From Kiritimatiellota bacterium (GTDB lineage: Bacteria > Verrucomicrobiota > Kiritimatiellia > JAAZAB01), in contig VSJD01000175.1 in NCBI GenBank assembly GCA_008636095.1, positions 1 to 15,086 of the forward strand: DNA of 15,086 nt, written 5' to 3'. A program made the position numbers and the translations under genes. Positions 1-6,418 of the stretch are shown here, piece after piece (the stretch's first letter is position 1; each line of letters opens with the position of its first letter). The notes under the pieces were generated by a model. The model ran no database searches. It was not told the DNA's origin and saw nothing but the letters and a program-made list of their open reading frames with translations.

Positions 1-1
1 C

Positions 2-199
2 AATCTTTCCGGCGGACTTAAAGCCAAAGGTCATCCGGTTGGCGCAACGGGGGTTTCCATGCATGCTCTGATATATAAGCAGTTGGCCGGTGACCCGATC
101 GGGTTGGCGTATGGCAAGGGTCAGCCGGAAATTGGCGTCACGCTCAACATCGGCGGTGCGGGAGTTACCAATTGTGTCACGGTGCTTCGCCGCCTGTAA
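2..199 (+). CDS. Thiolase C-terminal fragment (SCP2/SCPx-type acyl-CoA thiolase), 5' end outside window
   Basis: Reading from base 2 gives 65 residues and then TAA. The fragment carries the thiolase C-terminal motif GHPVGATG (active-site His loop) followed about 40 residues later by a TLNIGGAGVTN segment. Classical thiolases have a catalytic CxG at that second site. An Asn-x-Gly there, as in the HNxG motif of SCPx, is typical of the SCP2-type branch, so I assign that subfamily. Such enzymes make or cleave 3-ketoacyl-CoA in the cytoplasm; the substrate cannot be told from this piece. It converges on trpA with 109 bp between the two stop codons. Confidence 0.85.
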   Translation, partial: NLSGGLKAKGHPVGATGVSMHALIYKQLAGDPIGLAYGKGQPEIGVTLNIGGAGVTNCVTVLRRL

Positions 200-297
200 C
201 CTGCTCGTCGGCGCGGTCAACTCGCAAAGGTAGATGCCCCCGGCTACCCGTCGTGCCGAACCATTGTCCCAACTGTGCGACGGCTTGAAAACAGCGT

Positions 298-326
298 AAA
301 AGCCGTGTTCACACCCCGTGCACGGC
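298..326 (-). terminator. Possible weak intrinsic terminator at the end of the trp operon
   Basis: Read on the minus strand, GCCGTG (326-321) pairs with CACGGC (307-302) across a 13-nt loop, and TTTT (301-298) follows directly. The hairpin overlaps the trpA stop codon (311-309). The stem is only 6 bp and the U-tract only 4 nt, so this is a weak candidate. No better terminator is visible between trpA and the thiolase. Confidence 0.35.
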
Positions 327-1103
327 GGCGGCCAATTCGCGGACCAGCTCAGCCAGCCGGCCTTTGCGGGCGGCCTCCACCAGTGCACTGCCGACCACGA
401 CGGCATCGGCATGCCGCGCCGCTTCGTGCGCCTGGGCGCCGTCGCTGATGCCGAACCCGGCGGCGATGGGCAGATCCGTGCAGGTTCGCAGGCGATCAAT
501 ATTTTTCTTTGCGTTGAACACCCGCCGCGTGGGCGGCACCCGCCGCGTGCGCGCGCCGGTCACACCTTTCACCAGGATGTAATATACGAATCCGTCCGCT
601 TCGGCCAGCAGTCTCCGTGCCCGTTCCGGCGAGGTGGTTGGCGCAATGAGCTGAATAAACAACAGCCTGTGGCGTTTCATCGGCGCGCGCAGTTCGGCCG
701 ATTCCTCGAACGGCAAATCCACCACCAGGAGACCGTCAATTCCCGCGCGCTTCGCGTCCCGGCACAGTTTGGTATATCCATACCGGAACAATGGGTTGGC
801 ATAACTGAACAGGATCATGGGGGTCTTAAACGAGCGGCGCAGGCGCGCGGCCATGGCCAGGATCTGTTTCAGGTTCGCACCGGATGCCAGGGCGCGCCGG
901 CCCGCGGACTGGATGGAGGGGCCATCGGCCGTCGGGTCGGAAAATGGCACGCCGAGCTCCAGGAGATCCAAACCGTTGGCCAGCGCCAATCGGATATTCC
1001 GCTCCGAGGTTTTCAAATCCGGATCGCCCGCCGTCAGGTATCCGATCAGCGCCTTGCGGCCTTGCCTCCGCAATGTTTGAAATGTTTGTGTGATTCGGTT
1101 CAC
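309..1103 (-). CDS. trpA: Tryptophan synthase alpha subunit
   Basis: Cleaves indole-3-glycerol phosphate to indole and glyceraldehyde-3-phosphate and channels indole to TrpB. The product has 264 residues, normal for the family. Catalytic Glu49 (ELGVPFSDP) and Asp60 (ADGP) fall at the same numbers as in E. coli TrpA, and GVTGA (180-184) and GFGIS (216-220) line the phosphate site. I chose a GTG start at 1103: the frame stays open upstream into trpB, but the TrpA fold begins here, and GAGG (1115-1112) lies 8 nt before the GTG. This SD overlaps the trpB stop, so the two subunits are probably translationally coupled. Residues 184-195 contain an in-frame 6-residue duplication (ARTRRV/PPTRRV) that lengthens the active-site loop after GVTGA. 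Confidence 0.95.
   Translation of the reverse strand: MNRITQTFQTLRRQGRKALIGYLTAGDPDLKTSERNIRLALANGLDLLELGVPFSDPTADGPSIQSAGRRALASGANLKQILAMAARLRRSFKTPMILFSYANPLFRYGYTKLCRDAKRAGIDGLLVVDLPFEESAELRAPMKRHRLLFIQLIAPTTSPERARRLLAEADGFVYYILVKGVTGARTRRVPPTRRVFNAKKNIDRLRTCTDLPIAAGFGISDGAQAHEAARHADAVVVGSALVEAARKGRLAELVRELAAAVHGV
519..554 (-). repeat. 18-bp in-frame tandem duplication inside trpA
   Basis: Bases 519-536 and 537-554 are adjacent 18-nt copies, identical at 16 of 18 positions and sharing a 13-nt exact core. They encode TRRV twice (residues 186-189 and 192-195) within the loop after GVTGA. Confidence 0.8.
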
Positions 1104-1113
1104 TGTATTTGCC

Positions 1114-2313
1114 TCAATGTTTTCTGTGTTTTTGTTTGTACGACACAATGTTGTCCAGGTCCTTGTCGCCGCGGCCGGACAGGTTGATGACAATAGTTGC
1201 GCGTGCGCCCAGTTTGCGCGAGCGTTTTTTGGCTTCCGCCAGGGCGTGGCTCGATTCCAGTGCCGGCAGGATTCCTTCCAGGCGGGTGAGATCATCGAAT
1301 GCCTGCAGAGCTTCGGTATCGGTGATGGAACAATATTCAACCCGAGCGGTGTCGGCCCAGTGCGCGTGTTGCGGTCCGACGCCGGGGTAATCCAGGCCGG
1401 CGCTGACCGAGTGCGCGTTCTGCACCTGGCCGTCGTTGTCCTGGAGCAGATAACTTTTGGAGCCATGCAGGATGCCGATACTGCCCGCCCCGATACTGGC
1501 GGCGTGTTTGCCGGTGCGGATGCCGAACCCCGCGGCCTCAACGCCGACCAGCCGAACACTTGTCTTGTCCAGGAAGGCCGAAAAAATACCGGCCGCATTA
1601 CTGCCGCCGCCAACGCAGGCGATGACCATGTCCGGCAGGCGTCCGGTTTTTTCAAGTATTTGCGCGCGGGTTTCCGTGCCGATCACGCTTTGAAAAGTCC
1701 GGACCATGCTGGGGTAGGGATGCGGGCCGGCCACGGAACCGATAACGTAAAAGGTGTCGTCCACGCGCGCAACCCAGGCGCGCATGGCCTCGCTCATGGC
1801 GTCCTTGAGGGTGGCCGTACCGCTGTGCACGGGATGAATCCCGGCGCCGAGGAACTGCATGCGCTGAACGTTGGGCGCCTGGCGCCGGATGTCTTCTTCA
1901 CCCATGAACACTTCGCATTCCATCCCGAGCAGGGCCGCCGCCGTGGCGGTAGCCACGCCGTGCTGGCCGGCGCCCGTTTCGGCCATGAGGCGTGTTTTGC
2001 CCATACGGCGGGCCAGCAGGGCCTGGCCGATCGTATTGTTGATCTTGTGAGCGCCGGTATGGTTCAGGTCCTCGCGCTTGAGGTAAAGGCGTGCGCCGCC
2101 ATAGGCTTTCGTCAGGCGCTCGGCCAGATAAAGCGGCGAAGGCCGCCCCACGTAATCCCGGAGGATATCATGAAACAACTTGTTAAATACCGGGTCCTTC
2201 ACCGCCTTGCGATAGGCTTGCTCCAACTCGATGAGCGCCGGCATCAGTGTCTCGGCCACATAGCGTCCGCCATAGGGACCGAAATGACCCCGGGCATCAG
2301 GTTCGTGCTTCAT
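1114..2313 (-). CDS. trpB: Tryptophan synthase beta subunit
   Basis: PLP enzyme that condenses indole with L-serine to give tryptophan, working as an alpha2-beta2 complex with TrpA. The product has 399 residues (E. coli has 397). The PLP lysine is K90 in [12 protein letters not shown]112 lies in the AETGAGQHG motif, and the PLP phosphate loop GGGSN is at 235-239. This is the standard TrpB1 type, not the TrpB2 type. The ATG at 2313 has a strong SD, AGGAG 6 nt upstream, with a second AAGGAG just before it. It lies between trpF and trpA; its stop codon is embedded in the trpA SD, leaving only 10 nt between stop and next start. The trpF-trpB gap of 182 nt holds a long palindrome. Confidence 0.98.
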   Translation of the reverse strand: MKHEPDARGHFGPYGGRYVAETLMPALIELEQAYRKAVKDPVFNKLFHDILRDYVGRPSPLYLAERLTKAYGGARLYLKREDLNHTGAHKINNTIGQALLARRMGKTRLMAETGAGQHGVATATAAALLGMECEVFMGEEDIRRQAPNVQRMQFLGAGIHPVHSGTATLKDAMSEAMRAWVARVDDTFYVIGSVAGPHPYPSMVRTFQSVIGTETRAQILEKTGRLPDMVIACVGGGSNAAGIFSAFLDKTSVRLVGVEAAGFGIRTGKHAASIGAGSIGILHGSKSYLLQDNDGQVQNAHSVSAGLDYPGVGPQHAHWADTARVEYCSITDTEALQAFDDLTRLEGILPALESSHALAEAKKRSRKLGARATIVINLSGRGDKDLDNIVSYKQKHRKH

Positions 2314-2361
2314 CTTGAACTCCTATCTCCTTGTTAAAATTCTCTGTATAACGCGGCTCTA

Positions 2362-2377
2362 CCCGCAACCCAAAGAA
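2362..2377 (+). repeat. 16-bp inverted repeat, copy 1 (partner at 3263-3278)
   Basis: CCCGCAACCCAAAGAA here is the exact reverse complement of 3263-3278. The pair flanks trpF, with outer ends about 0.9 kb apart. Confidence 0.7.
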
Positions 2378-2380
2378 TAT

Positions 2381-2451
2381 GCCCGCTAAACACGCGAAAG
2401 GAACGCTAAATTAAAAGGAAAATCTTTTCTTCTTTCGCGTGTTTCGCGGGC
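2381..2451. repeat. Palindromic repeat in the trpF-trpB gap
   Basis: Two 20-nt arms (2381-2400 and 2432-2451) are complementary at 19 of 20 positions across a 31-nt loop. The loop is A/T-rich and repeats the motif CGCTAAA seen in the left arm. In the trp mRNA this would be a very stable stem-loop about 45 nt downstream of the trpF stop and about 70 nt upstream of the trpB start. No U-tract follows that would make it an efficient terminator, so RNA processing or stability is the more likely effect. Confidence 0.8.
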
Positions 2452-2495
2452 AATGTTCCGGTTTCTTTTCTTGTTTATAGCAGTTTCCGTTGGAC

Positions 2496-3119
2496 CTAAT
2501 GAACTTCTTTCACGGCCTGGATGAAGGCCGCCACTTTGCGACGATCTTTTTTCCCCGGCGCCTTTTCCACGCCGCTGGCCGTATCCACGCCCAGCGGGGC
2601 GACAATGCGAATCGCTTCGGCGACATTGTTCGGGGTCAAGCCCCCGGCCAGCATCAGCGGCGCCTGACGGGCCAGTTTGGCCGCCAAGGGCCAGTCGGTT
2701 GTCCGGCCGGTCCCTCCGTATCGGCCCCGGACGGTGGCGTCCAGCACGTAACGTGCCGTTGGCCATTGGTCCGGCGCGGGGTCAGGTTTGCCGTGACGCA
2801 GGCGCGCGGCGCGCCAGACCGGAACCGGCATGTCGATCCAATCGGCCAAGCGCTCATCACCATGGAGTTGAATGGCATGCAAGCGGCAATCGCGCGCCAG
2901 CATTTCCACAAGTTCGCGGTGCGCATTCACGAAGACGGCAATGGCCCGCGCGCCGGCCGGGAGCCGATCCAGCAGGCGGCGCAAGGCGCCAGGCGTGATG
3001 CGGCGGGGTGATCGTTCGTACAGCACAAATCCCAGGTAATCCGCCCCCGCGTCCAGCGCCATGCGGGCATCCGGCAGATTGGTCAATCCGCAGATTTTAA
3101 TTTCAGTTGTTCGGCGCAT
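2496..3119 (-). CDS. trpF: Phosphoribosylanthranilate isomerase
   Basis: Catalyses the Amadori rearrangement of N-(5-phosphoribosyl)anthranilate to CdRP, the third step from chorismate. It is a stand-alone TIM-barrel protein of 207 residues, not fused to TrpC. The catalytic Cys10 lies in KICGLT and the general acid Asp127 in VLDAT. QLHGDE (84-89) and AGGLTPNNV (around 160) are family motifs, and the VDTASGVE segment near the C-terminus is the phosphate site. I chose the ATG at 3119 because AAGG stands 8 nt before it and KICGLT then falls at the usual distance. An in-frame ATG at 3137 would add six residues but has no SD. The gene is flanked by a 16-bp inverted-repeat pair and by palindromes on both sides. 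Confidence 0.95.
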   Translation of the reverse strand: MRRTTEIKICGLTNLPDARMALDAGADYLGFVLYERSPRRITPGALRRLLDRLPAGARAIAVFVNAHRELVEMLARDCRLHAIQLHGDERLADWIDMPVPVWRAARLRHGKPDPAPDQWPTARYVLDATVRGRYGGTGRTTDWPLAAKLARQAPLMLAGGLTPNNVAEAIRIVAPLGVDTASGVEKAPGKKDRRKVAAFIQAVKEVH

Positions 3120-3166
3120 AGCGTTAACCTTAACCATCGAGAACCGCTATTAAAAACAAGAATCTT

Positions 3167-3258
3167 ACCACGGATGGCACGGATATCACTGATATGAAAT
3201 GAGTTAACCCGGGACACACTGGTCTTTCTATCCGTGTCATCAGTGTCGGTAATGTGGT
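3167..3258. repeat. Dispersed palindromic element with CACGGAT units, copy A (trpC-trpF gap)
   Basis: The element begins ACCAC and ends GTGGT. Its left part repeats CACGGAT-like heptamers spaced every 9 nt, and its right part carries related sequence in inverted orientation, e.g. CACGGATA (left) against TATCCGTG (right). It shares an identical 20-nt core (3239-3258) with copy B at 14818-14837 in the same orientation. It fills most of the 170-nt trpC-trpF junction. Confidence 0.8.
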
Positions 3259-3262
3259 TGAT

Positions 3263-3278
3263 TTCTTTGGGTTGCGGG
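3263..3278 (-). repeat. 16-bp inverted repeat, copy 2 (partner at 2362-2377)
   Basis: Exact reverse complement of 2362-2377, directly beside copy A of the CACGGAT element and 11 nt before the trpC stop codon. Confidence 0.7.
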
Positions 3279-3289
3279 CAGATCTCGTG

Positions 3290-4090
3290 TTAGCTGCCTA
3301 ATAACGCGCGCAGAGTGGCGGCCGCGTTGTCCGATTTCATCAGCGTTTCGCCGATTAAAAATCCTTTATATCCTCGTGCCTGCAGGTCCTCAATGGTGTG
3401 CCGGCTTTTTATGCCGCTTTCGGCGATTGCCAGGCGGCCCGGCGGAATCAGGGGCGCCAGATCCCGGGCTTGCTCCAGATCGGTCTTCAACGTATTCAGG
3501 TTCCGGCTATTGACGCCTATGATGGCCTGGTCGAGTGAGAGGATGCGGTCCATCTCGTCCCGCGTATGCACCTCCACAATCACATCCAGCCCAATGGCAA
3601 GCGCAATGCTATAAAGTTCGTTCAATAAATGGTCTTCCAGGCCGGCCGTAATCAGCAAGATGACATCCGCGCCCAGTGCCCGCGTCTCAAAGACCTGGTA
3701 AGGATCGGACACAAAGTCCTTGCGCAATATCGGCAAATTCACCGCCTGGCGGACCTGCTTCAGATCCTCATCCCGGCCAAGGAAATGCCGGGGCTCCGTC
3801 AGCACCGAAACACCGACCGCCCCCGCCTGTTCATAAGTCCTGGCCACTGCCGCCGGATCATATACTTTGCACAGCAGGCCTGCCGATGGGCTCGCCTTTT
3901 TGACTTCGGCGATAATGCCCGCCTGGCAGCCGCGCGCTTGCGCGCAAGTCAGCCGCTCCTTCAAGCTCCTGATCTTGGGAAGCCCCGCAACGATCCGTTC
4001 CAGGCGCTCAAGCGGCAGATGTGCGCTGGCCTGCCGGGCATCGTTGCGCCGCTCGGCTATTATGGATTGGAGGAAAGAGCTCATGTTCAT
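3290..4090 (-). CDS. trpC: Indole-3-glycerol phosphate synthase
   Basis: Closes the indole ring by converting CdRP to indole-3-glycerol phosphate with loss of CO2. It is a TIM-barrel protein of 266 residues. Catalytic residues are visible: Glu62 and Lys64 in EVKKASPS (E. coli E53 and K55), Lys124 in LRKDF, Glu173 in VEVHT, Asn194 in GVNSRNL, and the AESGI phosphate motif (223-227). The open frame continues upstream to 4213, but those extra codons run through an octamer repeat and end near the trpD stop, so I place the start at 4090. A second ATG at 4084 (MSSFLQ) is equally possible, and neither has a clear SD. The trpD-trpC gap of 131 nt is mostly repeat. Confidence 0.95.
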   Translation of the reverse strand: MNMSSFLQSIIAERRNDARQASAHLPLERLERIVAGLPKIRSLKERLTCAQARGCQAGIIAEVKKASPSAGLLCKVYDPAAVARTYEQAGAVGVSVLTEPRHFLGRDEDLKQVRQAVNLPILRKDFVSDPYQVFETRALGADVILLITAGLEDHLLNELYSIALAIGLDVIVEVHTRDEMDRILSLDQAIIGVNSRNLNTLKTDLEQARDLAPLIPPGRLAIAESGIKSRHTIEDLQARGYKGFLIGETLMKSDNAAATLRALLGS

Positions 4091-4106
4091 AAATGGAAAC
4101 TGCCCA

Positions 4107-4172
4107 AGTATGGGAGTATCGGCGTACGGGTGTGTGGGAGTACAGAGAAAACTCTTTACTTCCATACACCCA
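4107..4172. repeat. Octamer-array palindromic repeat, copy 1 (trpD-trpC gap)
   Basis: Five 8-nt units related to AGTATGGG run from 4107 to 4146, followed by a short spacer and a partly complementary segment (around 4158-4172). It matches copy 2 (5242-5313) unit by unit in the same orientation, so the pair forms direct repeats around trpD. The array is translated in the spurious 5' extension of the trpC frame. Confidence 0.8.
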
Positions 4173-4221
4173 GATTCTTTGTCATGCTCCTCCATATACT
4201 GAACACCGAACACCTGCGTAG

Positions 4222-5226
4222 TCAGCGCGTGTGTTCGATCAGCGCCTGTAGCTTAGCCGCGGCCTGGCCGCTGTCAATGGAGGTTTTCGCCAGTTCAAAG
4301 CCCTGGTTCAGATCATCGGCTTTACCGCCGGTGACAATACCGGCGGCTGCATTGAGCAACACAATATCGCGCGCGGCGCCGCTTTCGCCCGCAAGCACAC
4401 GGCGGGTGATTGCCGCGTTTGCTTCCGGGGAACCGCCCCGCAGGGAATCTGCCGAATGATAGGCACTAATGAGCGGGAGCGGGTCCAGCTCGTAAGTGCG
4501 CAAGCGGCCATCACGCAACTCCGTGACGCGTGTCGTTGTGGTGGCCGTGATTTCATCAAGGCCGTCCCGGCCATGCACAATGAAGGCCCGCTTACTGCCC
4601 AGGGTGCGTAAGACGGCGGCAAAACTTTCGGTTAGTTCCGGCGCAAACACGCCCAGGATTTGTCCGCGGGCGTTGGCCGGGTTGGTTAATGGGCCCAGCA
4701 TGTTAAAAATGGTGCGGACGCCCAGTTCCCGGCGTACCCCGGCAACGTGTTTCATGGCCGGATGCAGGTTGGGGGCAAACAGGAAACCGATCCCGATATC
4801 GCGGATGCATTCTTCCACGGTTTCCGGCGGCGCCTCAATATTAATACCCAGCGCAACCAGGACGTCGGCCGAACCGCATTGACTGGTGACCGCCCGATTG
4901 CCGTGCTTGGCCACCGGCACGCCTGCGCCGGCCACAACAAACGCGGCCGTGGTGGAAATGTTGAATGTGCCCGCGTTGTCGCCGCCTGTTCCGCAGGTGT
5001 CCACGACCGGCATACCGCCGGTGTCAATCAGCACGGCGTGCCGCCGCATGGCGGCCGCGGCGCCGCTCAGCTCGTCTACGGATTCACCCTTCATGCGCAG
5101 GGCGGTAAGAAACGCGCCGATCTGTGCCGGCGTGAGCCGGCCATCCATGAGCTGGTCGAACACCGTGCCGGCTTCAGACGCGGCCAGGTCGCGGCGGTCT
5201 ATTAGTTTTTGCAGTACGTGTTGCAT
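4222..5226 (-). CDS. trpD: Anthranilate phosphoribosyltransferase
   Basis: Transfers the phosphoribosyl group of PRPP to anthranilate. The product has 334 residues, the usual length of a stand-alone TrpD without a TrpG fusion. The PRPP/pyrophosphate loop GTGGD is at 79-83. The anthranilate-binding stretch begins KHGNRAVTSQCGSAD at 107, and the HPAMKHVAGVRRELGVRT segment follows around 157. The ATG at 5226 has AAGGA 5-6 nt upstream. The gene is bracketed by two direct copies of the octamer repeat (4107-4172 and 5242-5313). The 15 nt around its start codon are identical to those around the trpE start. Confidence 0.97.
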   Translation of the reverse strand: MQHVLQKLIDRRDLAASEAGTVFDQLMDGRLTPAQIGAFLTALRMKGESVDELSGAAAAMRRHAVLIDTGGMPVVDTCGTGGDNAGTFNISTTAAFVVAGAGVPVAKHGNRAVTSQCGSADVLVALGINIEAPPETVEECIRDIGIGFLFAPNLHPAMKHVAGVRRELGVRTIFNMLGPLTNPANARGQILGVFAPELTESFAAVLRTLGSKRAFIVHGRDGLDEITATTTTRVTELRDGRLRTYELDPLPLISAYHSADSLRGGSPEANAAITRRVLAGESGAARDIVLLNAAAGIVTGGKADDLNQGFELAKTSIDSGQAAAKLQALIEHTR

Positions 5227-5241
5227 GGTGTTCCTTCTCTA

Positions 5242-5313
5242 AGTATGGGAGTATGGATGTATGGGCGTGTGGGAGTATAGAGCAAATTCATTACTCCCAT
5301 ACCCCCTCCCACT
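5242..5313. repeat. Octamer-array palindromic repeat, copy 2 (trpG-trpD gap)
   Basis: Five AGTATGGG-like octamers occupy 5242-5281. An inverted segment follows: TACTCCCATAC (5292-5302) is the exact complement of 5243-5253. The RNA can fold into a hairpin between the trpG stop and the trpD SD. Same family and orientation as 4107-4172. Confidence 0.85.
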
Positions 5314-5317
5314 CTTT

Positions 5318-5896
5318 TCAATGCTGCCCCGCGGCCAACTCCAGAAAGTTGCGAAGCAAGTGCTTACCGGACGGTGTCAGGATTGATTCCGGATGAAACT
5401 GGACGCCGTAGGTTGCGTGCCGGCTGTGGCGCAGGCCCATGATTTCATTGTCCTCGCTGTTGGCCTCGATCACCAGTTCCGGGGGCAGGCCTGCGCGCAT
5501 AATGGCCAGGGAATGATACCGCCCGGCCACAAAGGGGTTCTTGAGCCCTTGATACAGCCCCTTGCCGGTGTGATGGATGAGCGACGTTTTGCCGTGCATG
5601 ATTTGCTGGGCGCCGGCCACCCGTGCGCCGAAGGCCGCACCGATGGCCTGGTGGCCCAGGCATACGCCCAGGAGCGGGACAGTGCCGGACAGCCGGCGGA
5701 TTAATGCCACGGAAATGCCGGCTTTCTCGGGCGTGCAGGGGCCGGGCGAGATAATCACAGCCTGTGGATGCAAATTGACCACGGCATCCACCGTCACAGT
5801 GTCGTTGCGGAATACCTGGATTTCGGCGCCCAGCGCGCCGAGCGCATGCACCAGGTTGTAGGTGAACGAATCGTAATTATCAATTAGGATGATCAT
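5318..5896 (-). CDS. trpG: Anthranilate synthase component II (glutamine amidotransferase)
   Basis: Class I glutamine amidotransferase subunit that supplies ammonia to TrpE. The product has 192 residues, typical of stand-alone TrpG/PabA. The nucleophile is Cys79 in GVCLGHQ, with His168 and Glu170 in QFHPES completing the triad; the oxyanion strand SPGPCTP is at 50-56. This type of subunit often also serves p-aminobenzoate synthesis, and no separate pabA is visible here. Its ATG overlaps the stop of the upstream S23-like gene as ATGA (5896-5893), and no clear SD precedes it, so translation probably depends on reinitiation after that inserted gene. Confidence 0.96.
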   Translation of the reverse strand: MIILIDNYDSFTYNLVHALGALGAEIQVFRNDTVTVDAVVNLHPQAVIISPGPCTPEKAGISVALIRRLSGTVPLLGVCLGHQAIGAAFGARVAGAQQIMHGKTSLIHHTGKGLYQGLKNPFVAGRYHSLAIMRAGLPPELVIEANSEDNEIMGLRHSRHATYGVQFHPESILTPSGKHLLRNFLELAAGQH

Positions 5897-6357
5897 AAGG
5901 AATGGTTAATGGTTGATGGTAGATGGTTAATGGAAGAAGCCGGCGAAGCGTTCATGGGTTTGGATTTTCCATGTAATAGGATTTTTCGTTCAATGCTCGT
6001 AATTAAATTGCCCAGCTGATGAAGAGCATCTTCATATCCAGCGAACAGTGTTTCGTCACCGACTGTCAGTAGATGCGTGTCTTTGGCATAGTTAAGATGA
6101 GTCAATGTTTCGCGCGCTTCGCGGCGGCAGCGATGCAAAGATTGTAAATATTCCGTGCTGTATTGAGAATAAAAACCCTCAGTCATGTTGGCGCATGCCG
6201 ATTCCGATGCCCTCAATAATTGGCTCCGTAACCACTTAAAATCTGGCCGGAATGGGCGGCTCATCATTTCGATCTTCAGCGCCAGTTCATAAAATAGCCG
6301 ATACACCGGCATATCCTCAACATTTTCGATATGTTTCTTTTCCATGCTGCGTCTCAT
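5893..6357 (-). CDS. Four-helix-bundle protein (23S rRNA intervening-sequence / S23 family), inserted in trp operon
   Basis: 154 residues from the ATG at 6357; an in-frame ATG at 6345 (MEKKHIENVEDMPVY) is also plausible, and neither has a good SD. The sequence is helical with no membrane segment. It carries the S23/Avd-like pattern LLRASESACANMTEGF followed by CRREARETLTHLNYA, which aligns with the second S23-like protein in this window (VRSSGSVAANYIEAN / CRKEAKESRLWL). The family is known from ORFs in 23S rRNA intervening sequences and from the Avd accessory proteins of diversity-generating retroelements, which bind nucleic acid. It has no known role in tryptophan synthesis. The last 12 or so residues (INHLPSTINHSL) are encoded by the left terminal repeat, and its TGA overlaps the trpG ATG. 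Confidence 0.88.
   Translation of the reverse strand: MRRSMEKKHIENVEDMPVYRLFYELALKIEMMSRPFRPDFKWLRSQLLRASESACANMTEGFYSQYSTEYLQSLHRCRREARETLTHLNYAKDTHLLTVGDETLFAGYEDALHQLGNLITSIERKILLHGKSKPMNASPASSINHLPSTINHSL
5901..5934 (+). repeat. Left terminal inverted repeat of S23 cassette 1
   Basis: About five imperfect units of ATGGTTA. Complement of 6385-6418 at 28 of 34 positions. It lies inside the 3' end of the S23-like gene. Confidence 0.85.
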
Positions 6358-6384
6358 TGCTCATCAATCATTCTTATCTTCGAT

Positions 6385-6418
6385 TCCATTAACCATTGAC
6401 CATTTCCCATCAACCATT
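6385..6418 (-). repeat. Right terminal inverted repeat of S23 cassette 1
   Basis: Same heptamer family as 5901-5934 in inverted orientation. It overlaps the last 9 bases of trpE, including the TGA stop. Confidence 0.85.

Larger units (their letters stand above)
5901..6418 (-). mobile_element. Candidate S23 cassette 1: four-helix-bundle gene between heptamer inverted repeats
   Basis: A 518-bp unit made of the S23-like gene bounded by 34-bp terminal inverted repeats (5901-5934 and 6385-6418, complementary at 28 of 34 positions). The arms are built from ~7-nt ATGGTTA-like units. It lies between trpE and trpG, where other trp operons have no gene of this kind. The right arm contains the trpE stop codon (6412-6410) and the left arm encodes the end of the S23-like protein. 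I see no target-site duplication. That it is mobile is an inference from structure and from the parallel cassette at 11936-12437. Confidence 0.6.

Noticed and set aside
1104..1655. Upstream extension of the trpA frame giving a 448-residue protein
   Set aside because: The extra codons are the reverse-strand frame of trpB sequence; TrpA homology starts at the GTG at 1103, which has an SD.
1090..2337. 415-codon open frame on the plus strand opposite trpB
   Set aside because: High-GC shadow of trpB with no recognisable domain.
4091..4213. N-terminal extension of trpC
   Set aside because: It translates the octamer repeat between trpD and trpC and has no TrpC homology.
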